This document shows, in pieces, positions 37,023-45,546 of a stretch of 64,000 nucleotides of DNA. Below the pieces are notes generated by a model. That model was given only the letters and a program-made list of their open reading frames with translations. It did not search any database and was not told where the DNA came from. Origin of the DNA: Microbacterium salsuginis. Lineage in GTDB: Bacteria > Actinomycetota > Actinomycetes > Actinomycetales > Microbacteriaceae. Positions within the stretch are counted from its first letter, which is position 1; each line of letters opens with the position of its first letter. The stretch lies in the NCBI RefSeq assembly GCF_012524205.1, contig NZ_JABACI010000001.1:620001-684000 (forward strand), in the 5' to 3' direction. Made by a program: the position numbers and the translations under genes.

Positions 37023-37693
37023 ACTGGGTCCTCGACAACCTCGATCTGATCGGCGGGCTGACGGTGGACCACCTCCGTCAGAGCAGCATCGCGATCGTGC
37101 TGGGGTTCCTCGTCTCGCTGCCGATCGGCTGGGCAGCGTTCCGTTACACGAAGCTGCGGGGACCCGTGCTCGCGGTCGTGGGGCTCCTCTTCACGATCCC
37201 TTCCTTTGCACTGCTCCCCCTTGTCGCCACCGTCATCGGCATCCCGCTCCGGGCAGAGCTCACACTCATCATCGCGCTCGCGATCTACGCCGTCGCGATC
37301 ATGACCCGGTCCGTCACGGAAGGCCTTGCGTCCGTCGAAGAGACAGCACGGGGCGCCGCGATCGCGGTCGGCTACGGACCGTGGCGACGGTTCTGGACCG
37401 TCGATTTTCCGCTCGCCGGACCCGTGATCCTTTCGGGGCTGCGTGTGACCGCAGTCTCCACGATCTCGCTCGCCACGGTGGGGGTTCTGGTTGGCGTCCA
37501 GAACTTGGGCTACCTGTTCACCAATGGATACCAGCGCCGCATCTTGGCCGAGGTGCTCGCCGGCGTCGTCGCCGTCGTGCTCATCGCCCTGGTCATCGAC
37601 CTGCTCCTGATCCTGCTCGGGCGCGCACTCATGCCGTGGGTGCGGCAGACGCAAGTCCGGCCGGCGCGCCAGCCCAGGGCGGTGACCGCGTGA
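37019..37693 (+). CDS. osmoprotectant ABC transporter permease (OpuCB-type)
   Basis: A 224-residue permease with about five membrane helices. QSSIAIVLGFLVSLPIGWA and LLFTIPSFALLPLVATVIG are typical of the OpuCB/ProW-like group. The EAA loop is in EETARGAAIAVGYGPWRRFW. Its GTG overlaps the ATPase stop and its stop overlaps the next permease start, so the three proteins are made together. With the second permease it forms the channel for betaine, choline or a similar osmolyte. Confidence 0.9.
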   Translation: MNWVLDNLDLIGGLTVDHLRQSSIAIVLGFLVSLPIGWAAFRYTKLRGPVLAVVGLLFTIPSFALLPLVATVIGIPLRAELTLIIALAIYAVAIMTRSVTEGLASVEETARGAAIAVGYGPWRRFWTVDFPLAGPVILSGLRVTAVSTISLATVGVLVGVQNLGYLFTNGYQRRILAEVLAGVVAVVLIALVIDLLLILLGRALMPWVRQTQVRPARQPRAVTA

Positions 37694-38415
37694 ACATCTT
37701 CGCCGATGCTCTGGCGTGGATCTTCTCCCCCGAGCGGCTGACCGGATCGCTGCCTCTTCCCGAGGCGATCCTGCAGCATCTGGCCTTCACATTCTTTTCC
37801 GTCGTCATCGCCGCCGTGATCGCGGTTCCCGTCGGCTGGCTCATCGGGCACACCGGCCGCGGACGCGAGATCGCGGTGTTCTTGTCGGGCGCCGCTCGAG
37901 CGCTGCCCGCACTCGGTCTGGTCACTCTGCTCGTGATGCTCATCGGCGTGACGCTCAAAACGGAGGCGGCGATAGTCGCCTTCGTGCTGCTCGCAATCCC
38001 CTCGATCCTCGCCGGCGCGTACGCCGGCATCGAGGCCATCGATCGTTCCGTCATCGACGCGGGGCGTGCGATGGGAATGACCGAGTGGCAGATCCTCTTC
38101 AAGATAGAGGTGCCTCTTGGACTCTCTCTTCTCATCGGCGGATTCCGTTCGGCCACGCTGCAAGTGGTCGCGACGGTCACCATCGCGGCCTACGTCGGTC
38201 TCGGCGGACTCGGCTTTTTCATGATCCAGGGCATTAACACGAGAGACTTCCCCGAGGTCTTGGGCGCCTCGATCATCGTCGTAGCGCTGGCCCTCGTGCT
38301 CGATGGGATCTTCGCTCTCCTCGCTCGGTTCGCCGTCCCGCGCACCGACGGCCCACGCGTTCGCCTGACGGCCAGCACGCGCACTCCCGTCGTCGTCGCA
38401 GATTCGTTCACCTGA
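37690..38415 (+). CDS. osmoprotectant ABC transporter permease (OpuCD-type)
   Basis: A 241-residue permease. HLAFTFFSVVIAAVIAVPVGW and ALPALGLVTLLVMLIG are followed by the EAA loop DRSVIDAGRAMGMTEWQILFKIEVP and VTIAAYVGLGGLGFF. It is the partner of the preceding permease; the two differ in sequence, as in OpuC systems with OpuCB and OpuCD. It starts with a GTG overlapping the previous stop and is followed after 28 bases by the binding-protein gene. Confidence 0.9.
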   Translation: MNIFADALAWIFSPERLTGSLPLPEAILQHLAFTFFSVVIAAVIAVPVGWLIGHTGRGREIAVFLSGAARALPALGLVTLLVMLIGVTLKTEAAIVAFVLLAIPSILAGAYAGIEAIDRSVIDAGRAMGMTEWQILFKIEVPLGLSLLIGGFRSATLQVVATVTIAAYVGLGGLGFFMIQGINTRDFPEVLGASIIVVALALVLDGIFALLARFAVPRTDGPRVRLTASTRTPVVVADSFT

Positions 38416-38443
38416 CCCCCACCCCAACACCGGAGGATCCGAA

Positions 38444-39355
38444 ATGCTCACCACACGCACACGACTGTCGCTCGCGCTGAGCGCGACCGCCGTCGCAGCG
38501 CTGGCACTCGCCGGCTGCGCCTCGAGCGACCCGCTCCAGGGCGGCGACCCCGGCGGCGAGACCGGCGATTCGTCGACCATCGTCATCGGCTCGCAGGCCT
38601 ACTACTCGAACGAGATCATCGCCGAGATCTATGCACAGGCGCTCGAGGGGGCCGGCTTCGAGGTCGACCGCCAGTTCAACATCGGCCAGCGGGATGTCTA
38701 CATGCCCGACATCGAAGACGGCTCGATCGACCTCTTCCCCGAGTACACCGGCAACCTGCTGCAGTACTTCGATGAGGACGCGACCGCCACCACCTCCGAA
38801 GACGTCTACGCCGCCCTTCAGGAGGCGCTCCCGGAGGGCCTCGCGGTGCTCGAGCAGTCGACGGCCACCGACCAGGACTCGTACAACGTCACGGCCGAGT
38901 TCGCCGAGCAGAACGGCCTCACCTCGATCGGCGACCTCGCCGGTATCGAAGGACTGGTGCTCGGCGGCGCCCCGGAGCTCGAGGAGCGCCCGTACGGTCC
39001 GACCGGCCTCGAGGAGGTCTACGGTGTCACCGTCGCATTCGAGGCGACTGCCGACACCACGGTCGACGAGCTCGTCGCCGGCAACATCCAGGTGGCGAAC
39101 GTCTACAGCGCCGACCCGCGCATCGAGACCGAGGACCTCGTCACGCTGGAAGACCCGGAGGGGCTCTTCCTCGCCTCCAACGTGGTGCCGGTCGTGAACG
39201 CCGACATCGCCGACGAGATCGCCGATGTCATCAACGCCGTCAGTGCAGCCCTCACCCCCGAGGGTCTCGTCGCGCTGAACGTGCAGTCGACCGTCGACGA
39301 GCGCTCCGCCGAGGACATCGCGACCGACTGGCTGGCCGAGAACGGCCTGGACTGA
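38444..39355 (+). CDS. glycine betaine/choline-type substrate-binding lipoprotein (OpuCC-type)
   Basis: A 303-residue lipoprotein of the OpuAC family. The signal ends LALAGCASSDP with the lipidated Cys25. The ligand-binding fold shows TIVIGSQAYYSNEIIAEIYA, DGSIDLFPEYTGNLLQYF (the tyrosine-bearing loop found in quaternary-amine binders) and ALTPEGLVALN near the end. It captures compatible solutes outside the cell. It is the last gene of the operon and is followed by a strong hairpin. GGAGGATCC precedes the ATG. Confidence 0.92.
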   Translation: MLTTRTRLSLALSATAVAALALAGCASSDPLQGGDPGGETGDSSTIVIGSQAYYSNEIIAEIYAQALEGAGFEVDRQFNIGQRDVYMPDIEDGSIDLFPEYTGNLLQYFDEDATATTSEDVYAALQEALPEGLAVLEQSTATDQDSYNVTAEFAEQNGLTSIGDLAGIEGLVLGGAPELEERPYGPTGLEEVYGVTVAFEATADTTVDELVAGNIQVANVYSADPRIETEDLVTLEDPEGLFLASNVVPVVNADIADEIADVINAVSAALTPEGLVALNVQSTVDERSAEDIATDWLAENGLD

Positions 39356-39369
39356 TCAGCAATCGCTCT

Positions 39370-39408
39370 CGCGAGGGTGCAGGGACGACCCGTCCCCGCA
39401 CCCTCGCG
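39370..39408 (+). terminator. strong hairpin closing the osmoprotectant operon
   Basis: The stem CGCGAGGGTGC/GCACCCTCGCG continues after one A/C mismatch as GGGACG/CGTCCC around an ACC loop. It is very stable, although a U run is absent. Confidence 0.7.
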
Positions 39409-39732
39409 GTGCAGAGGTCGACGTGCGCACAGCCCGGCATGCTACGCTGGCGATTGCCCAATCGGGTCACCGCGTCGAAAAGCCTCTGCCTCACTGTGGA
39501 GAAGCAGACCGCCTGACGCCCGACCGCCGCAGCAGAACCGGCTCCCATCCCCTCGACTTCCGCGCACGAGCATCTCGCAGCCGGCGCATCTCCCCGAAAG
39601 ACTTCTTGACCTTCGTCACCAGACTCGCCGCGTCGCATCCTTCCGCACGCGTGCTCCCACTGTCCGTTCCGAACACGTTGGAACGGCACCCCTGGTCGCT
39701 CACGCGGCCCGAAAAGTAAAAGGAAAGACACG
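39409..39732 (+). promoter_or_regulatory. long promoter and 5' leader of cspA
   Basis: This 324-base stretch has no convincing gene. TACGCT at 39443-39448 is a likely -10, giving an untranslated leader of about 278 bases. The perfect dyad CGATTG-CC-CAATCG (39451-39464) sits at the presumed transcript start. A second hairpin, CCGTTCC(9)GGAACGG at 39664-39686, lies shortly before the Shine-Dalgarno AAAAGGAAAG. Long structured leaders regulate cspA-type genes by temperature in other bacteria; a similar role here is inferred. Confidence 0.5.
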
Positions 39733-39936
39733 ATGGCCACTGGCACCGTGAAATGGTTCAACTCCGAGAAGGGCTACGGCTTCATCGCTCCCGATGACGG
39801 CTCGGCCGATCTCTTCGCACACTTCAGCGCGATCACCGGCGAGGGCTTCAAGGAGCTCCGCGAAGACCAGAAGGTCGAATTCGACGCCGAGCGCGGTCCG
39901 AAGGGCATGCAGGCAGCCAACATCCGGCCGCTCTGA
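39733..39936 (+). CDS. cspA: cold-shock protein, CspA family
   Basis: 67 residues, one complete cold-shock domain. RNP1 is KGYGFIAPD, with the preceding [11 protein letters not shown], and RNP2 is DLFAHFSAI. The end [18 protein letters not shown] is the usual closing strand. It binds single-stranded RNA and DNA as a chaperone that keeps messages unfolded. AAAGGAAAG precedes the ATG. It has its own long leader and a classical terminator, and a fatty acid desaturase gene follows. Confidence 0.96.
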   Translation: MATGTVKWFNSEKGYGFIAPDDGSADLFAHFSAITGEGFKELREDQKVEFDAERGPKGMQAANIRPL

Positions 39937-39953
39937 TCCCCTGATCTCTCGTC

Positions 39954-39983
39954 AGCCCGGGATGGCATCCGCCATCCCGGGCT
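39954..39983 (+). terminator. rho-independent terminator of cspA
   Basis: A perfect 13-bp stem, AGCCCGGGATGGC with GCCATCCCGGGCT, with a 4-base loop ATCC, followed by TTCGTGT. Confidence 0.85.
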
Positions 39984-40054
39984 TTCGTGTGTCCGGACGA
40001 TGTACGAGTCCTGACCAATGCCTGGGAGGTCACGACGTATTCCGATCGCCCCAT

Positions 40055-41251
40055 GTGAGGGCGCGTAGCCTGGCATCAGCGATCGGCACCCGCCTTTGGC
40101 TTCCCGAGGCCAACGCGGTCCCCGATCGAAACCAGGTCCCCGTCATCTCCTCCACCACCCTCGAGCCCCGGCTCGGCCCCGTTCGTCAGACTTACGCGGG
40201 AACAGCGGAGTTCCCCCCCATCGCCCGGGCGTACACCGATGTCTCGCAGATCGTGCGCGAGACCGGCCTGCTGCGGCGCACCCCCTGGTTCTACGCCATG
40301 GTGGGCACCGTCCTGGCCCTCGGCTTCGCCGGGTGCATCGCCGGGTTCATCCTGCTGGGCGACAGCTGGTTCCAGCTGCTCATCGCCGCGGCCCTCGGCA
40401 TCCTGTTCACCCAGGTCGCCTTCCTCTCGCACGAGGCCGCGCACCGGCAGATCCTGTCATCAGGACCGGCCAACGACCGTCTCGCCCGCATCCTCGGCAA
40501 CGGCATCGTCGGCATGAGCTACTCGTGGTGGGCCACGAAGCACACGCGGCACCACGCCAACCCGAACCGGGTCGAGAAGGACCCCGACATCGAGATCGAC
40601 ACCATCTCATTCCTCGAGACGGATGCCGCGAGCGCCCGTGGACTGCGACGGTTCATCACGCAGCGCCAGGGGTGGTTGTTCTTCCCACTGCTGACGCTCG
40701 AGGGCCTGAACCTGCACGTCATCGCCTTCCGCCACCTGTTCAGCCGTGAGCCCGTCAAGGGCCGCTGGATCGAGCTGGCGATGCTGGCCGTGCGCTTCGG
40801 AGTGATCTGGACCCCCGTCTTCCTGTTCCTTCCGCTCGGCATGGCCTTCGCCTTCCTCGGCGTGCAGCTGGCGGTCTTCGGCGTCTACATGGGAGCCTCC
40901 TTCGCTCCCAACCACAAGGGCATGCCCATCATCGCCAAGGACGCCAAGCTCGACTTCTTCAGCAAGCAGGTGCGCACCTCACGCAACGTCTCGGGTGGCT
41001 GGTGGGCCACCTGGATGATGGGTGGGCTCAACTACCAGATCGAGCACCACCTGTTCCCGAACATGCCGCGCCCGCACCTGGCCCGCGCGCGTGAGATCGT
41101 GCGCGACCACTGCGAGACCCTCGAGGTGCCTTACGTCGAGACGACGATGTGGAAGTCCTACGGCATCGTGATCGACTACCTCAACCGTGTCGGCCTGGCC
41201 GCCCGCGATCCGTTCGACTGCCCCGTCGAGGCCACTTACCGCCGCGTCTGA
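40055..41251 (+). CDS. membrane fatty acid desaturase (acyl-CoA/lipid type)
   Basis: About 360-398 residues. All three histidine boxes of membrane desaturases are present: HEAAHRQ, HTRHHANPN and NYQIEHHLFPNMPRPH. Two pairs of membrane helices surround them (for example AMVGTVLALGFAGCIAGFILL). It introduces a double bond into acyl chains with O2 and an electron donor, raising membrane fluidity. The start is unclear: no ATG, GTG or Shine-Dalgarno lies near the point where family similarity begins (about 40170). The in-frame GTG at 40055 is used, but TAGCCT at 40065-40070 looks like a promoter downstream of it. It stands next to cspA, which suggests a cold-adaptation pair. Confidence 0.88.
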   Translation: MRARSLASAIGTRLWLPEANAVPDRNQVPVISSTTLEPRLGPVRQTYAGTAEFPPIARAYTDVSQIVRETGLLRRTPWFYAMVGTVLALGFAGCIAGFILLGDSWFQLLIAAALGILFTQVAFLSHEAAHRQILSSGPANDRLARILGNGIVGMSYSWWATKHTRHHANPNRVEKDPDIEIDTISFLETDAASARGLRRFITQRQGWLFFPLLTLEGLNLHVIAFRHLFSREPVKGRWIELAMLAVRFGVIWTPVFLFLPLGMAFAFLGVQLAVFGVYMGASFAPNHKGMPIIAKDAKLDFFSKQVRTSRNVSGGWWATWMMGGLNYQIEHHLFPNMPRPHLARAREIVRDHCETLEVPYVETTMWKSYGIVIDYLNRVGLAARDPFDCPVEATYRRV

Positions 41252-41640
41252 CCCCTGCCGGTCTTCCGGCCGGGCAGGAGCAGGCCGGCGATGACACGAA
41301 GGTCGTCCTCGTCCTCGTCATCCTCGCGCAAGTCGGTCAGCAACGATCGCACGAGTCCGGCGTAGTCGGGGAACCTGCTGCTCGGCCCGGCCTCCTCGGC
41401 CGACCACATCAGGAACGTGCCGTCCTCGTCGGCGAACGCACTGTCGATGCCGCATGACCACAGCGGCACGAGCCCCGGCGACCGCTCGACGAGCGACCAT
41501 GCCGCCGGGTGCACCGATTGCGCTCGATACCGCAGGGCAGGGTGCACCGCCGTGCCTCCCTCGGTCGCGATCGTGGCGATCACGGGAGGCAGCTCCAGTT
41601 CGCGGATGGTCGCGGCGAGGGGCTCGTCGATGGCGGACAT
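41236..41640 (-). CDS. hypothetical protein
   Basis: 134 residues, soluble, with a readable fold pattern: PPVIATIATEGGTAVHPALRYRAQSVHP, LVPLWSCGIDSAFADEDGTFLMWSAEEAG and then an acidic stretch LREDDEDEDDLRV with a basic tail. The middle part recalls SUKH/SMI1-like proteins in length and in the WSCG...DGTF pattern, but I cannot assign it firmly. TAGGGT 6 bases before the ATG supports the start and a leaderless message. It overlaps the end of the convergent desaturase gene by 16 bases. Confidence 0.7.
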   Translation of the reverse strand: MSAIDEPLAATIRELELPPVIATIATEGGTAVHPALRYRAQSVHPAAWSLVERSPGLVPLWSCGIDSAFADEDGTFLMWSAEEAGPSSRFPDYAGLVRSLLTDLREDDEDEDDLRVIAGLLLPGRKTGRGQTRR

Positions 41641-41646
41641 GCCGAC

Positions 41647-41652
41647 ACCCTA
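41647..41652 (-). promoter_or_regulatory. -10 box, leaderless promoter of the 134-residue protein gene
   Basis: TAGGGT on the minus strand, 6 bases before the ATG at 41640. Confidence 0.5.
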
Positions 41653-41849
41653 TGTACCGCGCCGCGCCGAGCCGAGCGCAACGGGCGCAGCGACCTGAAA
41701 CGTCATCGGATGTTCCGGGCCGCGACATCCGTTATCCCGAAGACCCCTCCGAGGTCAAGGGGGTGGGGTCTGCCGGCGCCGCCGGAGATGCTGGAGGCCA
41801 ACGCACGAAGCCCATCCGACGCCCGGCGTCCGGGCGAGAGGAGAGAGCC

Positions 41850-42305
41850 ATGACTCAGATCATCGAGAGCATCGACGTCGACGTTCCCGTCACGATGGCG
41901 TACAACCAGTGGACTCAGTTCGAGAGCTTCCCGAACTTCCTCGATGAGGTCGAGTCGATCACACAGATCGACGACACCCACCTGCGGTGGAAAGTGCGGG
42001 TCGGCATGTTCACGCGCGAGTTCGACGCCGAGATCACCGAGCAGCACCCCGACGAACGCGTCGCGTGGCGCAGCATCGGCGGCGACACCGCCCATGCCGG
42101 GGTCGTGACGTTCCACAAGCTCTCCGACACCAGTTCGCGCGTCACGGTCCAGATCGACTGGACCCCCTCGGATGCGCTCGAGCACCTCGGGTCTCTCGTC
42201 GGCGCCGGCACCCATGCCGTGAAGAAGGATCTGCGCAACTTCAAGGAGTTCATCGAGAACACCGATCGCGAGACCGGCGCCTGGCGCGGCGAGGTCGATC
42301 GCTGA
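41850..42305 (+). CDS. SRPBCC family protein (polyketide cyclase/dehydrase-like)
   Basis: 151 residues. The opening IIESIDVDVPVTMAYNQWTQFESFPNFLDEVESI is the signature of a widely spread actinobacterial SRPBCC group (often annotated cyclase/dehydrase), followed by WKVRVGMFTREFDAEITEQHPDERVAWRS over two strands and a C-terminal helix ending KKDLRNFKEFIEN. The ligand is unknown; stress-related roles are suggested in the literature only by context. GAGAGGAGAGAG precedes the ATG. It is a single gene, closed by a bidirectional hairpin. Confidence 0.85.
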   Translation: MTQIIESIDVDVPVTMAYNQWTQFESFPNFLDEVESITQIDDTHLRWKVRVGMFTREFDAEITEQHPDERVAWRSIGGDTAHAGVVTFHKLSDTSSRVTVQIDWTPSDALEHLGSLVGAGTHAVKKDLRNFKEFIENTDRETGAWRGEVDR

Positions 42306-42325
42306 GGTCGATCCACGCGACATGT

Positions 42326-42362
42326 GATGAGCGGATGCCCCGGGCCGGGGCATCCGCTCATC
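42326..42362. terminator. bidirectional terminator between SRPBCC and GH1-like genes
   Basis: A perfect 17-bp stem, GATGAGCGGATGCCCCG with its complement, around a 3-base loop, lies between two convergent genes. Confidence 0.85.
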
Positions 42363-42366
42363 TCCA

Positions 42367-43593
42367 TCACTGGTCGTCGGCGCGACCCTCCCGCGCCAGC
42401 TCTAGGAAGACATCGAACGACGCGTTGCGCACTCGATCGAGCGACTGATCGGCGCCCCGCACCAGGTCCACCAGACCGAACTCGCGGAACCACGCGTCCG
42501 GTGACTGACTGTCGAAGCGATACAGCCAGTCCACGAGCGTGAAGAAAGGGAACCATGTGAAGGCCACGATCTCGTGTCCTTCGGAACGCAGCGCCGCGAG
42601 TTCGGCAGCAGACTGTTGCAGCCACTCGATCTTCTCTTCCGGTGTGCCCACGAGCGAGGACTCGGTGATTGCCATCGGCCGCTGATACCGAGCCGAGTAC
42701 GCCTCGACGAGCTCCCGTAAGCCCGCGGCATCCGCACGGACAGGGTCGACGACACCGTCACGGATCCTCGCCTTCGAGAACCTCGGGTAGTAGTTGACCC
42801 CGACGACATCGGGTGTCACGGCGTTGTCGCGGAACCACTGCAGCTCCGCGTCCGTCACGCCGTTCGCGGTGAGCCATCCCGTGATCGGCGAGTCCGCGTC
42901 CACGCGTCCCGTGATCAGATCGAGCGCGACGAACCGCCGCTCTTCGAGCAGTCCCCGGCTGAGCGGCGACGTCTCACCCTCGAAGAGGAAGCCGGCATCC
43001 ACATGGACGAAGGTCGGGTCGGGATGGACCGCGGCGATCTCCTGCTGCGTGCGCACCATGCCCCGCCCAAGCTGCATGATGACCTTGACGAAGCCGTCCT
43101 GGCCCTCCAGGTACGGCGGCCACGCTGCGTTCTGGCCGCACCATTCGGCGTTGACGACTGGTTCGTTGAGCGGCGTGAAGTCGGACCAGACCGCCTGGTA
43201 TCGCTCGGCGACGGCGCGTGCATACGACGCGACACGCTCCGGGTACTCGGCGTTCAGGAAGGAGTTCTCGAGCCATAGCGGCGTCCCGTAGTGCATGAGA
43301 TCGACGATGCAGCGCAGCCCGAGCTCGTGCATGCGCTCAGCGACGCGATCGATCCACGACCAGTCGAACTGCCCGGGCGCGGGTTCTACGAGGTACCACG
43401 GGATGCCCCAGCGCAGGAACTCGGCGCCGCTCGCGGCGACGAGGTCGAGATCCTCCTCCCAGTGGGAGTAGTGCTGCGTCAGTTCGTACTCGTCGAGCTT
43501 GCGGTGGCCGACCCGCTCGTGCGGGATGAATGTGTCTTCGATGCCGACGCCGTAGTGCAATCGGTCGTCACCGTACCAGCGGCTGCTGCTCAC
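42367..43593 (-). CDS. glycoside hydrolase family 1-like beta-glycosidase
   Basis: A 408-residue TIM-barrel enzyme. The acid/base Glu is in FTPLNEPVVNAEW and the nucleophile Glu in RPMAITESSLVGTP, the two clan GH-A positions. FLRWGIPWYLVEPAPGQFDWSWID matches the GH1 entry motif RW/RIxPxxGxxNWxxID in a shortened form. GH1 enzymes average 450 residues, so this is a compact member; a related GH family in clan A cannot be excluded. It starts with a GTG. As the last gene of the sugar ABC operon it should hydrolyse the imported beta-glycoside in the cytoplasm. Confidence 0.82.
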   Translation of the reverse strand: MSSSRWYGDDRLHYGVGIEDTFIPHERVGHRKLDEYELTQHYSHWEEDLDLVAASGAEFLRWGIPWYLVEPAPGQFDWSWIDRVAERMHELGLRCIVDLMHYGTPLWLENSFLNAEYPERVASYARAVAERYQAVWSDFTPLNEPVVNAEWCGQNAAWPPYLEGQDGFVKVIMQLGRGMVRTQQEIAAVHPDPTFVHVDAGFLFEGETSPLSRGLLEERRFVALDLITGRVDADSPITGWLTANGVTDAELQWFRDNAVTPDVVGVNYYPRFSKARIRDGVVDPVRADAAGLRELVEAYSARYQRPMAITESSLVGTPEEKIEWLQQSAAELAALRSEGHEIVAFTWFPFFTLVDWLYRFDSQSPDAWFREFGLVDLVRGADQSLDRVRNASFDVFLELAREGRADDQ

Positions 43594-43645
43594 GCGTTCT
43601 CGTCTCCGTTCTGTGTGGATACGCCTCGTTCCCGGGCGTGGGGAG

Positions 43646-44548
43646 TCATTTCAGCCCTGTGGTCGCGATACCGGCGACGAAGCTTCGCTGGATCAGCAGG
43701 AAGAACAGGATCACGGGCACCAACGCGAGGAGCGAACCGGCCATCAGCAGGCCGTACTCGACGACATGCTGCCCCATGAACAAGGCGAGTCCTGCCGGCA
43801 GCGTCGACGTCTCGACCTCCGACGACATCACGAGGGGCCACAGCAGATCGTTCCAGTTGTACTGGAAGTGGAAGAGCCCGAGCGTCAGCAGAGCGGGGCG
43901 CGCCAGGGGCATGATGATGCCCCAGTAGATCCGCCATTCGGAAGCCCCGTCGACGCGGGCCGCCTCTTCCAGATCCTTCGGCAGCGAGAGGAAGAACTGT
44001 GTCAGGAAGAAGATGCCGAAGGCGTTCGTCATTCTGGGGACGATGAGTCCCGGGAGCGTGTTCGTCAGCCCCATCCCGTTCAGCATGTCGTAGAGCGGGA
44101 TCAGCGTGACCTGGAACGGCAGCATGAGCAGGAGCAGGATTCCGACGAAGACGATCCCGCGCCCCTTGAACGGGATGCGGGCCAGGGCGTAGGCCGCCAT
44201 CGAGTCGAAGAGGAGCGAGATGACCGTCACGCCGCCCGCGAAGATGATGGTGTTCACGTAGAGACGCGCGAACGGGATGCGGTTCCACACGTCGATGAAG
44301 TGGTCGATGGTGAGCTCGCGCGGCCACAGCGTCGGCGGGTAGGTGACGATGTCGGCCTCGGGCTTGAACGCCGTGAACAGCATCCAGATGATCGGCAGAA
44401 GCATCATCAGGCCGACGAGGATCGCCGTCACGGCGAGGAGCCAGGACGCGGCGCGGTGGGCGGCGGCTCGCGGCGGCCGCCTCCCCGACCGGGCGCTGCC
44501 GGCCGACACCTCGACGTTGCTGGTTCCGGGAAGGGTCGTCACGGCCAT
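43646..44548 (-). CDS. carbohydrate ABC transporter permease (MalG/CUT1)
   Basis: A 300-residue permease. A polar N-terminal tail of about 35 residues is followed by six helices. LLPIIWMLFTAFKPEADI is the first helix and loop, and the EAA loop is EEAARVDGASEWRIYWGIIMPLARPAL. The start ATG overlaps the upstream permease stop (ATGA). It forms the membrane channel with the MalF-like subunit. The ATPase is not encoded here, as usual for CUT1 systems that share an MsmK-type ATPase. Confidence 0.92.
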   Translation of the reverse strand: MAVTTLPGTSNVEVSAGSARSGRRPPRAAAHRAASWLLAVTAILVGLMMLLPIIWMLFTAFKPEADIVTYPPTLWPRELTIDHFIDVWNRIPFARLYVNTIIFAGGVTVISLLFDSMAAYALARIPFKGRGIVFVGILLLLMLPFQVTLIPLYDMLNGMGLTNTLPGLIVPRMTNAFGIFFLTQFFLSLPKDLEEAARVDGASEWRIYWGIIMPLARPALLTLGLFHFQYNWNDLLWPLVMSSEVETSTLPAGLALFMGQHVVEYGLLMAGSLLALVPVILFFLLIQRSFVAGIATTGLK

Positions 44549-45489
44549 CAGTAGGTCACCTGCTTCCGACGGAGGTAGCCGAATTGGATCATCGAGAGGA
44601 TGAAGACGAAGACGAGCAGCACGAACGATATGGCCGAGGCGTAGCCGAAGCGCAACTCCTGGAAACCCTCCCGGTAGATGAGCATCACGAGCGTCTCCGT
44701 ACGGAAGAACGGTCCGCCGTGCGTCATCACGTAGATCTGGTCGAACGCCTGCAGTGTCGCGATGAGCGCCAGCACGGTGACCAGGAGCGTCTGGTTCGAC
44801 AGGAGCGGAAGCGTGATGCTGCGGAATCGCTGCCAGGCACCGGCGCCGTCGAGGCGCGCCGCTTCGTACATGTCGACGGGGATGGATTGCAGTCCCGCCA
44901 GGTAGATCACCATGTAGAAGCCGACGTTCTTCCACACGCCGACGACCATCACCGCTGCCATGGCGTAGCGGGGGTCGCTCAGCCAACCCTGCTCGGGAAC
45001 GATCCCGACGAAGCTGAGCCAGTACGACAGCAAACCGATGTTCGGGTCGAGCAGGAATGCCCACGCGATCGCGATGATCCCGAGCGACACGATGAACGGC
45101 AGGAAGATCGCTGTCCGCGCAAACGCCCGACCGACGAAAGCCTGATTGAGCATCACGGCGAACAGCAGCGCCAGGATCACCGTCGCCGGGGTCACGACCG
45201 CGGCATACAGGACCGTGTTGCTGAACGCGTTCCAGAACGACGGGTCCTGGAACAGCTCGACGTAGTTCTCGAAGCCGATGAACTCGGCTGCCCGGATCAG
45301 GTTGTAGTCGGTGAGCGACAGGTACACCGCCTGGATCATCGGGTACAGCGTGAAAGCGGCGAGGATGATCAGCGCCGGCGTCAAGAAGAGCCACGCTGTC
45401 ATCGCACGGCGCCCGTTCGCTCGCAGACCGCGCGATCGGCGTGGTTCGACCTCCGGCAGTGCGGCGGCCGCGACGGTATCGGTAGTCAT
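44548..45489 (-). CDS. carbohydrate ABC transporter permease (MalF/CUT1)
   Basis: A 313-residue permease with six helices. The start helix is WLFLTPALIILAAFTLYPMIQAVYLSL, typical of MalF/UgpA-type subunits. The EAA loop is DMYEAARLDGAGAWQRFRSITLP. It lies 57 bases after the binding-protein gene and overlaps the MalG-like gene, so the three form one unit. Confidence 0.92.
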   Translation of the reverse strand: MTTDTVAAAALPEVEPRRSRGLRANGRRAMTAWLFLTPALIILAAFTLYPMIQAVYLSLTDYNLIRAAEFIGFENYVELFQDPSFWNAFSNTVLYAAVVTPATVILALLFAVMLNQAFVGRAFARTAIFLPFIVSLGIIAIAWAFLLDPNIGLLSYWLSFVGIVPEQGWLSDPRYAMAAVMVVGVWKNVGFYMVIYLAGLQSIPVDMYEAARLDGAGAWQRFRSITLPLLSNQTLLVTVLALIATLQAFDQIYVMTHGGPFFRTETLVMLIYREGFQELRFGYASAISFVLLVFVFILSMIQFGYLRRKQVTY

Positions 45490-45546
45490 CGGGACCCTTT
45501 CGCGGGCCGACGGGCGGGCGATAGGGTCACCCGCCCGTCGGCGGCG

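Noticed and set aside
39423..39719. 98-codon open frame in the cspA leader that ends just before the Shine-Dalgarno
   Set aside because: It begins upstream of the likely -10 box, has no ribosome site, and its Arg/Ser-rich translation shows no family pattern. Read as untranslated leader.
39962..40054. Upstream in-frame ATG for the desaturase at 39962
   Set aside because: It lies inside the cspA terminator hairpin and its extra residues do not resemble desaturase N-termini.
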